Source: Eisenbergiella porci (GTDB taxonomy: Bacteria; Bacillota; Clostridia; Lachnospirales; Lachnospiraceae). From it: a DNA stretch of 47,149 bases. How positions within the stretch are numbered: the first letter of the stretch is position 1; the number at the start of each line of letters is the position of its first letter. The DNA is taken from NCBI RefSeq assembly GCF_009696275.1, contig NZ_VUMI01000043.1, positions 1 through 47,149 of the forward strand. The letters are read 5' to 3'. The position numbers were made by a program, and so were the translations under genes. A model generated the notes under the pieces. That model had not been told where the DNA came from and made no database searches. It was given only the letters and a program-made list of their open reading frames with translations. Of this stretch, positions 8,205 to 16,563 are shown piece by piece.

Positions 8205-9278
8205 TTAATCTCCGAAGCTGATTCCCAGCATCTTGGCTTCCTTTACAATGGATGAACCGGGATCCACCATCTTCAGCTTGCCGGCTACTTCTTCCAGAGG
8301 GACTTTTACAATTTCACGGTTTTTATAGCCAACCATGAAGCCGTATTCTCCTTTCAGAATCAGTTTGCCTGCCTCTGAACCGAGCCTGCTGGCAAAAACT
8401 CTGTCATACGGGCACGGGGTGCCGCCTCTCTGGGTATGTCCGGGTACAGTGACACGGACCTCCATTCCGCTCTTCTTGGCAATCTGGTCCGCAATCTCAT
8501 AGGAAACTGAAGGATAGGTGTAATTCTCCAGTTTTTTCTTGTATTCTTTCTTGGAGAGCTTGGCATCTTCCTTGGAAATGGCGCCTTCTGCCACCGCCAG
8601 GATGGTAAAGCGGCTGCCTCTGTCATGGCGCTCTTTGATTGCGTCAATCACTTTATTGATGTCATAGGGGATCTCCGGTATCAGGATGACGTCAGCGCCG
8701 CCTGCCATGCCCGCATTCAGCGTAAGGAAGCCCACCTTATGGCCCATCACCTCTATAATGAATACTCTTCCGTGGGAGGCTGCCGTGGTATGGATGTTGT
8801 CAATTGCCTCCGTGGCTATATTGACCGCGCTCTGGAAGCCGAAGGTCATATCTGTGCCCCAGAGGTCGTTGTCTATCGTCTTGGGGAGGGTGATGATGTT
8901 CAGGCCTTCCTCTTTGAGCAGGTTGGCTGTTTTATGGGTCCCGTTTCCGCCCAGGATAACCAGGCAGTCCAGCTGGAGCTTATGGTAGTTCTGTTTCATG
9001 GCTTCCACCTTGTTCAGGCCGTTTTCATCCGGTTCCCGCATCAGCTTGAACGGCATGCGGCTGCTTCCCAGGATGGTGCCGCCCTTTGTCAGGATGCCGG
9101 AAAAATCAGAACCGGTAAGCATGCGGAACTTTCCGTAAATCAGGCCTTTATAGCCGTCAAGGAAGCCATAAATCTCCACGTCTTCCTTCGCATTGAACAA
9201 AGTTTTGGCAACGCCCCGCATGGCCGCATTCAAAGCCTGGCAATCCCCGCCGCTGGTTAACATTCCAATTCTCTTCAT
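8205..9278 (-). CDS. pfkA: 6-phosphofructokinase, mixed-motif (G/K) type
   Basis: 357 residues. It phosphorylates fructose 6-phosphate to fructose 1,6-bisphosphate in glycolysis. The phosphate-donor loop is MLTSGGDCQALNA (residues 6-18), the donor-specificity motif is GGNGT (110-114), and the catalytic loop is PKTIDND (132-138). In characterised enzymes, Gly at the second specificity position (as in GGDGS) goes with ATP, and Lys in PKTIDND is typical of pyrophosphate or 'group III' enzymes. The Gly-plus-Lys combination is known from ATP-dependent actinobacterial enzymes. The Mg-binding Asp is Asn112 here. I infer ATP use, but it is not certain. The gene lies directly upstream of dnaX. Confidence 0.92.
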   Translation of the reverse strand: MKRIGMLTSGGDCQALNAAMRGVAKTLFNAKEDVEIYGFLDGYKGLIYGKFRMLTGSDFSGILTKGGTILGSSRMPFKLMREPDENGLNKVEAMKQNYHKLQLDCLVILGGNGTHKTANLLKEEGLNIITLPKTIDNDLWGTDMTFGFQSAVNIATEAIDNIHTTAASHGRVFIIEVMGHKVGFLTLNAGMAGGADVILIPEIPYDINKVIDAIKERHDRGSRFTILAVAEGAISKEDAKLSKKEYKKKLENYTYPSVSYEIADQIAKKSGMEVRVTVPGHTQRGGTPCPYDRVFASRLGSEAGKLILKGEYGFMVGYKNREIVKVPLEEVAGKLKMVDPGSSIVKEAKMLGISFGD

Positions 9279-9385
9279 GGATAGAACCCTCCTTTATTTT
9301 TGCCATCCCGATTCCCTTCTCTGTGAGAAAACCGTTCTGTATGCAGTGTCTCCCGCCAATCGGGAAATACACCAATATATCTAAA

Positions 9386-9414
9386 ATTATATAATATTTC
9401 CAAAGGGATGTACA
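9386..9414 (-). promoter_or_regulatory. Putative promoter of the pfkA-dnaX unit
   Basis: On the minus strand TGTACA (9409-9414), a 17-bp spacer and TATAAT (9386-9391) precede a leader of about 110 bases before the pfkA ATG. The -10 is perfect and the -35 matches 4 of 6. The promoter lies only about 25 bp from the edge of the large palindrome at 9437-9853. Confidence 0.55.
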
Positions 9415-9436
9415 TCGTTTTTTTCCGGGGGGGGAG

Positions 9437-9853
9437 GGGTTCAAGGGAGTTGTGTCAGGGGGCGGCCTGGGGGTGAGGGGGAGGGGAGGTGCTGTTTTTT
9501 GCAGGCGGGCGGCGGTATGGGCAGGGGGGAACCGGGGGCGGGGGGACGGCAGGGTGGTTTGGGATACTATTCAGTTTTGGGCAGTTTCTAAAAGTGTCTG
9601 AAGGAAGCTTGGGCGATCTTGATACGGCAGGAACTCGTCGCTGGCGCTCCTCAGACAGCTGCCGTATTGTAGATTAAGCTTCCTTCAGACGCTTTAAGAA
9701 ACTGCTCCAAAACTTCTTAAGTATCCCTAACCATCCCTGCCGTCCCCCCGCCCCCGGTTCCCCCCTGCCCATACCGCCGCCCGCCTGCAAAAAACAGCAC
9801 CTCCCCTCCCCCTCACCCCCAGGCCGCCCCCTGACACAACTCCCTTGAACCCT
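9437..9853. repeat. Large inverted repeat (palindrome 1), G-rich arm
   Basis: Two arms of about 190 bp face each other around a centre near 9645. The outer ~125 bp of the arms (from GGGTTCAAGGGAG inwards to ACGGCAGGG) match without a visible mismatch. The inner ~65 bp match imperfectly. The central loop, read on the minus strand, contains CTGTCTGAGGAGCGC ... GAGTTCCTGCCG, which is shared with the cores of the palindromes at 25794 and 37792. The left arm is extremely G-rich on the plus strand, with many runs of 4-8 G. It lies between pfkA and the GH42 gene, both leftward. I could not find a clear target duplication. Any open reading frames inside it are by-products of the repeat. Confidence 0.9.
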
Positions 9854-10091
9854 GGAGGCAGCGTAAGGTTTTTTAGGGCGGAAGTGAAGTAATTCGGGGA
9901 GTGTTGAGGAAGGATGATGGGGGAATGTTGGTTTCAGATCGGAAAGGTCAGCGTATTTCGTGTGTTGAGTTCAGGGAAGTGATTTAGGTGTGCCGGAATC
10001 CATCCTGTAAAGCGATTGGGATGGATTCTGGCAGTAACTGTGAAAGGAATGTAGAGTTATAAATTTTATGACATTTATAATCGGAGGGATG
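9854..10091. other. Gene-free spacer with two hairpins
   Basis: There is no credible gene. A 15-bp stem (TGCCGGAATCCATCC, 9991-10005, with its partner 10019-10033) lies about 60 bp after the GH42 stop and may end that transcript, although no U-tract follows. A second perfect 8-bp repeat (TTATAAAT ... ATTTATAA, 10057-10080) sits closer to the stop. Confidence 0.5.
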
Positions 10092-12089
10092 TCAGCATTG
10101 GTAGATGGCGGCGCCTTTGGGGGGGAGTTGGAGGGTGGTTCCGGCTTTGCAGGAGCGGTTTTCCAGGAGGCTTGTGCCATCGGTTTCCAGGGGGAGGGAG
10201 ACGGGAAAGTCGTTGTGGTTGAGGAAGAAGAGGAATCTTTTTCCGTCTTTGTCCCTTTCTGTGATTTCCACGCCTTCACAGGGTGGGTATACGGGGGTGA
10301 TCTTCTGTTCGTCCAGTATGTGCTGCAGGAAATCTGCATAAAAGTCTTTGTCGGATCGGGTGGCTACGTAGTAGGCGTGTCCTTTTCCGTAGGCGTTGGC
10401 GGAGAGCACGGGGGTCCCTGCGTAGAAGTCGCTGTCGTAAACGGCGAGGGGCTGCGCTGTTTCCATGTGCATGATGTCGCAGATAATTCCGGCTTCGTGG
10501 GTTTTTCCGTTCCAGGTGAAGCTGTTCTTCATATAGGAGGGGAGGGCGTCTGTTTCTTCTACCCAAATACCCAGGATGTCGCGCAGTTTTCCGGGATAGC
10601 CGCCGGTGATAACCAGATCGTGTTCGTCTACGATGCCGCTGAAGAAGGTGGTGACAAAGGTGCCGCCTTCCCTGACAAAGCTGCGGATTTTTTCATCTGT
10701 GCCGGGTTTCGTCATATAGAGGACGGGGGCGATAACTACGCTGTATTGTGACAGGTCGTCTTCTGTGGAAATGATGTCTGCGGGCACGTTTTTTTCGTAG
10801 AGGGCTGTATAGTAGAGGAGAATTTCGTCCATGTATTTCAGTTCGCAGCTGGGGCCGGCGGAGTATTCCAGAGCCCACCAGTTATCCCAGTCCACCATGA
10901 TCGCAGCCCGGGAGGGTGTCCTGGAGTCAAGGGTGAGGTCGCCCAGGGCTTCCAGTTCATGGCCAAGCTGGCTGATCTCACGGAAGACGCGGGTATTTTC
11001 GTTGCCTACATGGTCGATGACTGCGCCGTGGAATTTTTCACAGGCGCCGATGCTTCTTCTCATCTGGAAAAACATGACCGCATCCGCACCGTGCGCTACT
11101 GCCTGGTAGCTTAAAAGGCGCATGACGCCGGGGCGTTTGAGGAGGTTATAGGGATGCCAGTTGGTTACGCTGGGCGTCTGTTCCATGAGAACAAAGGGGG
11201 CTCCCTGCTTCAGGCCACGGATGAGGTCGTGTCGCATGGCCACAGCCGCGTTGGTATCCACAGTGTCGGGATAGTTGTCCCAGGAGGCAAAGTCCAGATA
11301 TTTCGCCCATTTCTGGTAATCCAGGGGTTTATAAAAGCCCATGAGGTTGGTGGTGACCGGGATGTTGGGGGTTACGGCTTTTACAGCCTCGTATTCCGCG
11401 CGGTAATTATTCAGCATGGAATCGGAGTTAAAACGGCGGTAGTCCAGGGAAATCCCCTGGAAGGTGGTGCGGTTTTCCGCAAAATGTTCGCTTTGCAGGT
11501 TGGGCGCCACGATTTCATCCCAGTCGTAGAAGGTATGGCCCCAGAAGCTGGTGTTCCAGGCGCGGTTGACTTCTTCTATGGTGCCGTATTTTTCCTTCAG
11601 CCATACGCGGAAGGCTTTTTCACAGTTTTCGCAGTAGCATTCTCCGCCGTATTCGTTGGAGATGTGCCAGGCTACGATATTGTCATATTTTCCGTATCTT
11701 TCAGCCAGCTTTTCGGCCAGCGCCCTTGAATATTTCTGATAGACGGGGCTGTTGGGGCAGGAATTGTGGCGGCTGCCGAATTTACGTTTCATGCCGTTGA
11801 ATTCCGTGCGCAGCACCTCCGGGTATTTTTTTGCCATCCAGGCGGGGTGGGCGGCGGTGGAGGTGGCAAGGACTACCTTCAGGTGATTCCTGCGCACCAG
11901 GTCCATTATTTTGTCCAGGCGTTCAAAATGGTAGGTTACCTCGTCAGGCTGCAGGGCCGCCCAGCTGAATACGTTCAGTGTTACGCAGTCTATCCCTGCC
12001 AGATGGAACATGCGCATATCTTCTTCCCATACGGATTCCTCCCATTGCTCGGGATTATAGTCTCCGCCGTATAACATTTTTTTTGCCAT
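10092..12089 (-). CDS. Glycoside hydrolase family 42 beta-galactosidase
   Basis: About 665 residues. It hydrolyses terminal beta-D-galactosides, probably intracellularly because no signal peptide is visible. The start of the TIM barrel is YGGDYNPEQW (near residue 7), the acid/base Glu is in WHISNEYGG, and a cysteine zinc cluster follows (ECYCENCEKAF). The nucleophile Glu is in LMEQTPS. The A-type trimerisation domain and a C-terminal beta domain complete the fold. The start is the ATG at 12089 behind AAGGGAG; an ATG at 12107 lacks a ribosome binding site. It is encoded after the esterase and the ABC importer on the same strand, so the island probably handles galacto-oligosaccharides or plant galactans. 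Confidence 0.95.
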   Translation of the reverse strand: MAKKMLYGGDYNPEQWEESVWEEDMRMFHLAGIDCVTLNVFSWAALQPDEVTYHFERLDKIMDLVRRNHLKVVLATSTAAHPAWMAKKYPEVLRTEFNGMKRKFGSRHNSCPNSPVYQKYSRALAEKLAERYGKYDNIVAWHISNEYGGECYCENCEKAFRVWLKEKYGTIEEVNRAWNTSFWGHTFYDWDEIVAPNLQSEHFAENRTTFQGISLDYRRFNSDSMLNNYRAEYEAVKAVTPNIPVTTNLMGFYKPLDYQKWAKYLDFASWDNYPDTVDTNAAVAMRHDLIRGLKQGAPFVLMEQTPSVTNWHPYNLLKRPGVMRLLSYQAVAHGADAVMFFQMRRSIGACEKFHGAVIDHVGNENTRVFREISQLGHELEALGDLTLDSRTPSRAAIMVDWDNWWALEYSAGPSCELKYMDEILLYYTALYEKNVPADIISTEDDLSQYSVVIAPVLYMTKPGTDEKIRSFVREGGTFVTTFFSGIVDEHDLVITGGYPGKLRDILGIWVEETDALPSYMKNSFTWNGKTHEAGIICDIMHMETAQPLAVYDSDFYAGTPVLSANAYGKGHAYYVATRSDKDFYADFLQHILDEQKITPVYPPCEGVEITERDKDGKRFLFFLNHNDFPVSLPLETDGTSLLENRSCKAGTTLQLPPKGAAIYQC

Positions 12090-12147
12090 ATTTTCTCCCT
12101 TCTGCACACAGAATCGCGCACAGGCAATTTATTGTGAAAAATTGTTG

Positions 12148-12167
12148 CAGTACGGATAACCGTACTG
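12148..12167 (-). terminator. Weak terminator-like hairpin after the esterase
   Basis: CAGTACGG pairs with CCGTACTG around a short loop, followed on the minus strand by CAACAATTTTTC. A second nested repeat (TACAGAACCGG with CCGGCTCTGTA, about 12169-12213) lies between it and the esterase stop. Together they may reduce read-through into the GH42 gene. Confidence 0.4.
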
Positions 12168-12214
12168 TTACAGAGCCGGGGGTCTTTCCTGCTTTTCTTT
12201 CCGGTTCTGTATTT

Positions 12215-13048
12215 TTAGGGGTTCCAGTGAAAACGGGTGTTCAGCCATTCGCAGCTCATTTCGAACCAGTGGGCCACGTGGGGGTAATCGTCTCCCACCT
12301 CTTCAGTGCACATGGACAGGCCGTGGTGGCCGTGTTCAAACAGGTGGCATTCCGCAGGGATGCCGTGTTCGTAGAGGCTTTTAACAAAGCGCATGGTGTT
12401 GGCTACGCAGACACAGTCGTCATCCATAGTATGCCAGCAGAAGGCCGGCACCGTTTCTTCATTGACCTGTTCTTCCAGGGAGAAAAAGGCTTCCTCCTCC
12501 GGAGTGCGGTCCGGTCCCAGCAGGGCGCTGAAGCTGTCATGCCATTCGGGATGTGCTTCCGGCCGGGCGGAAATCACGGGATAGCTGAGGACCATGGCGT
12601 CGGGGCGGTTTTTCCCAGGCTCTGAAGGATAAAATTCCCGCAGTTTTTCACTGTTCCAGTGGACGCCCAGGCTCCCCGCCAGATGGGCCCCTGCGGAAAA
12701 GCCGATGACTGCCATTTTTTCCGGATCCACGCCGTAAAGGGCGCTGTTTTCACGGATATGTACCACACTTTCGGACAGCTCGCCCAGAGGACGCAGGCCG
12801 GTGGCTGGGCGTTCCAGTTCCCTGCCTGTGGTGCTGTAGTAGAGGATAAATACCTGGAAGCCTTTGGCGAAATAGGCTTCAGCAATGGGATCGGCCTCTC
12901 TGTCGGAGCAGTATTTATAAGCTCCGCCGGGGCAGATTACGGCGCAGGGGCGTTTTTTCCTGTGCGCCATTTCTTCATAATAAGGATGCAGCCAGCCCAC
13001 AAGAAGGGCCTGGGAATCCTGAATGGGATGAATTTCTACTGTTTTCAT
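12215..13048 (-). CDS. Alpha/beta hydrolase, acetylesterase/xylan-esterase-like
   Basis: 277 residues. This is a serine hydrolase of the BD-FAE/acetyl-esterase type, which typically removes acetyl or feruloyl groups from plant polysaccharide fragments. The oxyanion region CPGGAYKYCSDREADP (about 40-55), nucleophile elbow GFSAGAHLAGSLG (Ser near residue 116), a late acidic residue near WHTMDDDCV, and catalytic His in FEHGHHGLSM are all visible. It has no signal peptide, so it is probably cytoplasmic. It has its own promoter at 13116-13144 and sits between the GH42 enzyme and the ABC importer, which fits clearing decorated oligosaccharides after import. Confidence 0.88.
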   Translation of the reverse strand: MKTVEIHPIQDSQALLVGWLHPYYEEMAHRKKRPCAVICPGGAYKYCSDREADPIAEAYFAKGFQVFILYYSTTGRELERPATGLRPLGELSESVVHIRENSALYGVDPEKMAVIGFSAGAHLAGSLGVHWNSEKLREFYPSEPGKNRPDAMVLSYPVISARPEAHPEWHDSFSALLGPDRTPEEEAFFSLEEQVNEETVPAFCWHTMDDDCVCVANTMRFVKSLYEHGIPAECHLFEHGHHGLSMCTEEVGDDYPHVAHWFEMSCEWLNTRFHWNP

Positions 13049-13115
13049 GTGTGCTCCTGTCTGGCGTGTTTTTCAGAATAATAATCGGACTCACGCTAAG
13101 CGCGGGTCCATTTTC

Positions 13116-13144
13116 GTTATACAATATCCTGTGATTACAGTCAA
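13116..13144 (-). promoter_or_regulatory. Promoter of the esterase (and GH42) genes
   Basis: On the minus strand TTGACT (13139-13144), a 17-bp spacer and TATAAC (13116-13121). An imperfect hairpin (GGACCCGCGC / GCGTGAGTCC, 13088-13110) follows immediately downstream and could be an operator or leader structure. Confidence 0.62.
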
Positions 13145-13250
13145 CCTTTGAATGCGGTCCGCCGGAGGGATCTTTGTGTGAGCCGGTTCCGGCTTTCCGG
13201 GGAAACCATAAAGGCCCAGGAGGTCCGTCGTCCTGAGCTGTTACGGGAAA

Positions 13251-14102
13251 TCAGCCTTTTACTCCGGCAAAGGCAACGCCTTCCACGATATACTTCTGGC
13301 CGATGCAGTAGACGATGATAATCGGGATGACGGAGCATACCGTACCCGCCATGATGGCGCCGTAGTCTGCGGAGAACTGCTGCTGGAAGCTTGCCAGTCC
13401 CAGCTGGATGGTTTTCAGCCTGTCGCTGTCCAGATAGATCATGGGGCCCATGTAGTCGTTCCATACGCTGTTGAAGGTGAGTACCGTAAGGGTAGCCAGG
13501 CCGTTCTGGGACAGGGGAAGAATGATTTTACGGTAGATGCCGAAGGTGGAGCAGCCGTCAATTTTGGCCGCCTCATGAAGGCTGTCGGGAATGCTCAGCA
13601 TGTTCTGGCGCAGAAGGAATACGCCAAAGGCGCTGAAGGCCTGCAGGACGATGAGGGAAAGGTGGGTATTGTACATGCCGAAAGCCTTTACCACGATGAA
13701 CTGCGGAATCATGATTGCATGCCAGGGAACCATCATGGTTGCCAGGTAAGCCACGAATATCTTGTCTCTGCCGGGGAAATGCAGTTTGGTGAATGCAAAT
13801 GCCGCCAGGGAGCAGGTGAACAGCTGGAGCAGTGTGATAATGACCGCCAGCTTCAGCGTGTTCAGGAAATATTGCAGGAAAGGAATGCTCTGCCATACCT
13901 TTTCATAATTGAGGGTACGGAATACCTCGGGAATCCATTTTACGGGATAGGAGAAAATCTCCGAATTCAGCTTAAAGGAAGCGCTGACCATCCACACAAA
14001 GGGAACTAACATTGTAAATGCGACAATAGAACAGAAGAAAAAAATCAGGACGGTGCTGATTTTCATTTTCTTTTTGTTCTGTCCGTCTTTTGATTTTGCC
14101 AT
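13251..14102 (-). CDS. Carbohydrate ABC transporter permease (MalG type)
   Basis: 283 residues, intact. It is the second inner-membrane subunit of a CUT1-family sugar importer. There are six hydrophobic segments, starting at about residue 17 (VLIFFFCSIVAFTMLVPFV). The EAA loop, which docks the shared ATPase, is EAAKIDGCSTFGIYRKIILP (about 180-199). The start is preceded by AAAGGAGG. It lies 12 bp after the MalF-type gene, which carries a frameshift, so this permease has probably lost its partner. As usual for CUT1 systems in this phylum, no ATPase gene is in the cluster; a shared MsmK-like ATPase would be used. Confidence 0.92.
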   Translation of the reverse strand: MAKSKDGQNKKKMKISTVLIFFFCSIVAFTMLVPFVWMVSASFKLNSEIFSYPVKWIPEVFRTLNYEKVWQSIPFLQYFLNTLKLAVIITLLQLFTCSLAAFAFTKLHFPGRDKIFVAYLATMMVPWHAIMIPQFIVVKAFGMYNTHLSLIVLQAFSAFGVFLLRQNMLSIPDSLHEAAKIDGCSTFGIYRKIILPLSQNGLATLTVLTFNSVWNDYMGPMIYLDSDRLKTIQLGLASFQQQFSADYGAIMAGTVCSVIPIIIVYCIGQKYIVEGVAFAGVKG

Positions 14103-14114
14103 GCCAAACCTCCT

Positions 14115-15034
14115 TTAATCCTCGTTTACCCAGTTTTTCTGACCCTGCCACTGAATCAGTGTTATGATCAGAATGATTACAAACAGGAAATATGCAATCG
14201 CCGATGCATAGCCCATCTTCCATTCTCCGAAGGCTTCTTTATAAATACGGAATACCAGCACGCTGGTGGAGCGTCCGGGGCCGCCCTGCGTGGTAACGTT
14301 GATGATGTCGAATACCTGGAAGGACGCGATAAAGCAGAGGATGGTTACCATGAAGGTTGTGGGGGAAAGCATGGGCCAGGTCACATGCCAGAACAGTTTC
14401 CAGGAGTTGGCGCCGTCGATTTGGGCCGCTTCATATAAATGGTTGGGAATGCTCTTAAGCCCGCCCATGAACATGATCATGTAATAACCGGCCTGCTTCC
14501 ACACAACGACGATGATAACCGTTAAAAGCGCTGTTTTTGTGGACATGAACCATTTGGGAAGATGCTCCTGGGCAATGCCGATGCCGCGCAGTACCTGGTT
14601 GACGGGGCCGTCTACCGGCTGGAACAGCAGCATGGCGATACAGCCAATGGCTACCATGGAGGTCAGGTTGGGGAAGAAGAACACGGTCTTGAAAAATCCG
14701 CCGCCAAACAGCTTCCGGTTCAGGGCCAGGGCCAGAATCAATGAAAAAGCAATGGTAAGCGGCACGCTCACCAGGGAGTAAATCAGGTTATTTACCAGGG
14801 CCGCCTTGAACTGGGAGTCCCCGAACATTTTGATGTAGTTGTGCAGTCCCACAAAATTCCATTTGAAACCGTTGTAGTCAGTGAAGCTGATTAAGAGTCC
14901 CAGGATGATCGGGATTGCTGTAAATTGAAAAATCCGATAAAATTGGGGAGCAGATACAGGTAACCTGAGATAGCTTCTCTTCTTGCCGCCCTGCTCATCC
15001 TTTTTTTAGGTTGTTTTTTTACGGAAGATGCCAT
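14115..15034 (-). pseudogene. Carbohydrate ABC permease (MalF type), frameshifted
   Basis: The gene starts at the ATG at 15034 behind AAAGGAGGG and reads MASSVKKQPKKRMSRAARRE, then YLYLLPNFIGFF. At about 14922-14930 (TTTCAATTTA on the minus strand) one base is missing. The downstream frame continues correctly as TAIPIILGLLISFTDYNGF, then LHNYIKMFGDS to the end. The EAA loop (EAAQIDGANSWKLFWHVTWP) and later membrane helices are intact. The first ~35 residues are therefore cut from the rest. Internal restart at a downstream start codon would lose the first membrane helix. Either a one-base deletion inactivated the gene or this is a sequencing error; neighbours with other lesions make real decay more likely. 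Confidence 0.85.
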
Positions 15035-15068
15035 ATTCCCTCCTTTGTTGCATGCTGTGCCATGCAAA

Positions 15069-16240
15069 TTAGCTGTGCATGTGTGCCGCCCTCCGTCCGG
15101 GAGAGCGGATGTTTACCCGGCAAAATCCGGCGCCCCTGTAATAGAGGTGCCGGATTGCGCGGGAAGGGACATCATGGTTCTGGGCAATGATGGTGGTTCC
15201 TTCAGGAGTGGTGCAATAGTATTCGATGAATTTATATGCTTCTTCCGGATGCTTGAAGTTGGAGGAGATTACCAGGTAGGAGCTCTGTCCAACGCTGGAG
15301 CCTTCCGGTTCGCCGTCGAAAATCGGCAGCGGCGCCGCGCCCCATTCAAAATCAGCTTCCATCAGCCGGAACATCCAGTCGCCGTTGATCATGGTGTAAA
15401 TATTTCCTGCTTCAAAGTACGCCTTGATGTCAAAGGTTCCGGAGGTCATTTCTGCAATTCCGGGAGCGCTTGCGTCATCCACGTACATACGGTGCTGAAT
15501 CTGTGCAAATTCTTTGGTTCTTGTCAGGCTTTCGTCATCCAGGTATTCGCCTGCTGCGACAGCGCCCAGGTGGGAGTCCAGATAGGCATCAGGCCGCCCC
15601 AGTATTTGGTTCCGCCTTCTTCACCGGTGAGCTCCTTAATCAGGTCAAGGTATTCGTTCCATGTGAGGTTTTCAGGATAATCGATTCCTTTTGCATCAAA
15701 CAGTTCCTTGTTGTAGAAAAGCATCCAGCAGGAACCGCTTGTGGGGTATCCGTAAAAGGCGCCGTCAGCGTCGGTAACGCCTGCAAGGGAGGTTTCCTTG
15801 ATGGGGGAAAGATCCACGCCGGATTTCTCAGCATAGGGGGCAAGGTTTACAAAAGCGCCGTTGGCGGTATACTGTGCCATCTGCGCAGGGGTACGTACCC
15901 AGTAGATGTCGGCGTCTGTGGAGCCGCCTGCTGTCATTACCTTAACCTTATCGTCATAATCGCCTTCTGCGATGCTGTGTCCCACCACTTCAATGTCGCT
16001 GTTGGCAGTGTTAAATGCTTCGATTTCTTTCTGTGCCACTTTTTCCAGGTCGGTGGAGTAGTAGAAATTTACTACTGTTTTATCAGAACCTGCGGCAGCT
16101 TCTGAGCCTGCGGCGCTTTCTGCGGTTGTGTCTCCTGATGCTGCGGTGCTTCCTGCATTGTCGGAAGAGCTTCCGCATTCTGCCAGCAGGGTTACTGCCA
16201 TGGCAGCCGTAAGAAGAATGCTTAATGCTTTCTTTTTCAT
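15069..16240 (-). pseudogene. Extracellular sugar-binding protein, frameshifted and truncated
   Basis: A solute-binding lipoprotein of the CUT1 importer. The start is the ATG at 16240 behind AAAGGAGGAC. The signal peptide runs MKKKALSILLTAAMAVTLLA and then ECGSS. Frame 1 ends with WGG; at about 15592-15595 one C is missing from a C-run, and the other frame continues as PDAYLDSHLGAVAAGEYLDD and on to the YTMINGDWMFRL and WGAAPLPIF motifs. The reading then stops soon after IIAQNHDVPSRA, about 90 residues short of the family's usual ~430. The -1 lipobox residue is Glu rather than Gly or Ala. It directly precedes the malF pseudogene, so the importer is inactive in at least two components. Confidence 0.87.
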
Positions 16241-16284
16241 AATGTCCTCCTTTGAACTTTTGTTTCCAGTCACTTGATGTTTTC

Positions 16285-16290
16285 ATTATA
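16285..16290 (-). promoter_or_regulatory. -10 element of the sugar importer operon
   Basis: A perfect TATAAT on the minus strand lies about 45 bp before the binding-protein start. No good -35 is present at 16-18 bp (CTTTTC), as is common for promoters that need an activator. Confidence 0.45.
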
Positions 16291-16341
16291 GCTTTTACAT
16301 TCATTCTGAAAAGTCACAAAAAATCTACACCTTACAGGCAT

Positions 16342-16385
16342 AAAAAAAGCGCCTGATTTCTTCGGTTTTTACCGTAAATCAGGCG
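16342..16385 (-). terminator. Rho-independent terminator
   Basis: On the minus strand CGCCTGATTTACGGT pairs with ACCGAAGAAATCAGGCG and is followed by a run of seven T. It separates the binding-protein remnant at 16564 from the importer promoter. The rest of the gap (16386-16563) shows nothing else I can name. Confidence 0.85.
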
Positions 16386-16563
16386 TTTGGCATAAATTTT
16401 AAAGTTGGGGTGCAACAGCAGAACTGCAAAAAGAGGATGAATTTTTCTACACCCTCCCTCTGAAACTGATGTACGCAATAACAGTAATCAGGCGTATTTT
16501 CTTTGAAATATATGCGCTTGACGTGAAGCGTTAAAATGGGGGAGTTGAAATTTCAGCCCTTCT

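Noticed and set aside
9427-9447. Target duplication around palindrome 1
   Set aside because: The flanking bases (G-run on the left, TGGAGGCAGC on the right) do not match, so I do not claim transposition for this copy.
10068-10751. 227-codon plus-strand frame over the GH42 gene
   Set aside because: It is the antisense of a well-supported enzyme; the composition is biased by the opposite strand and there is no start signal.
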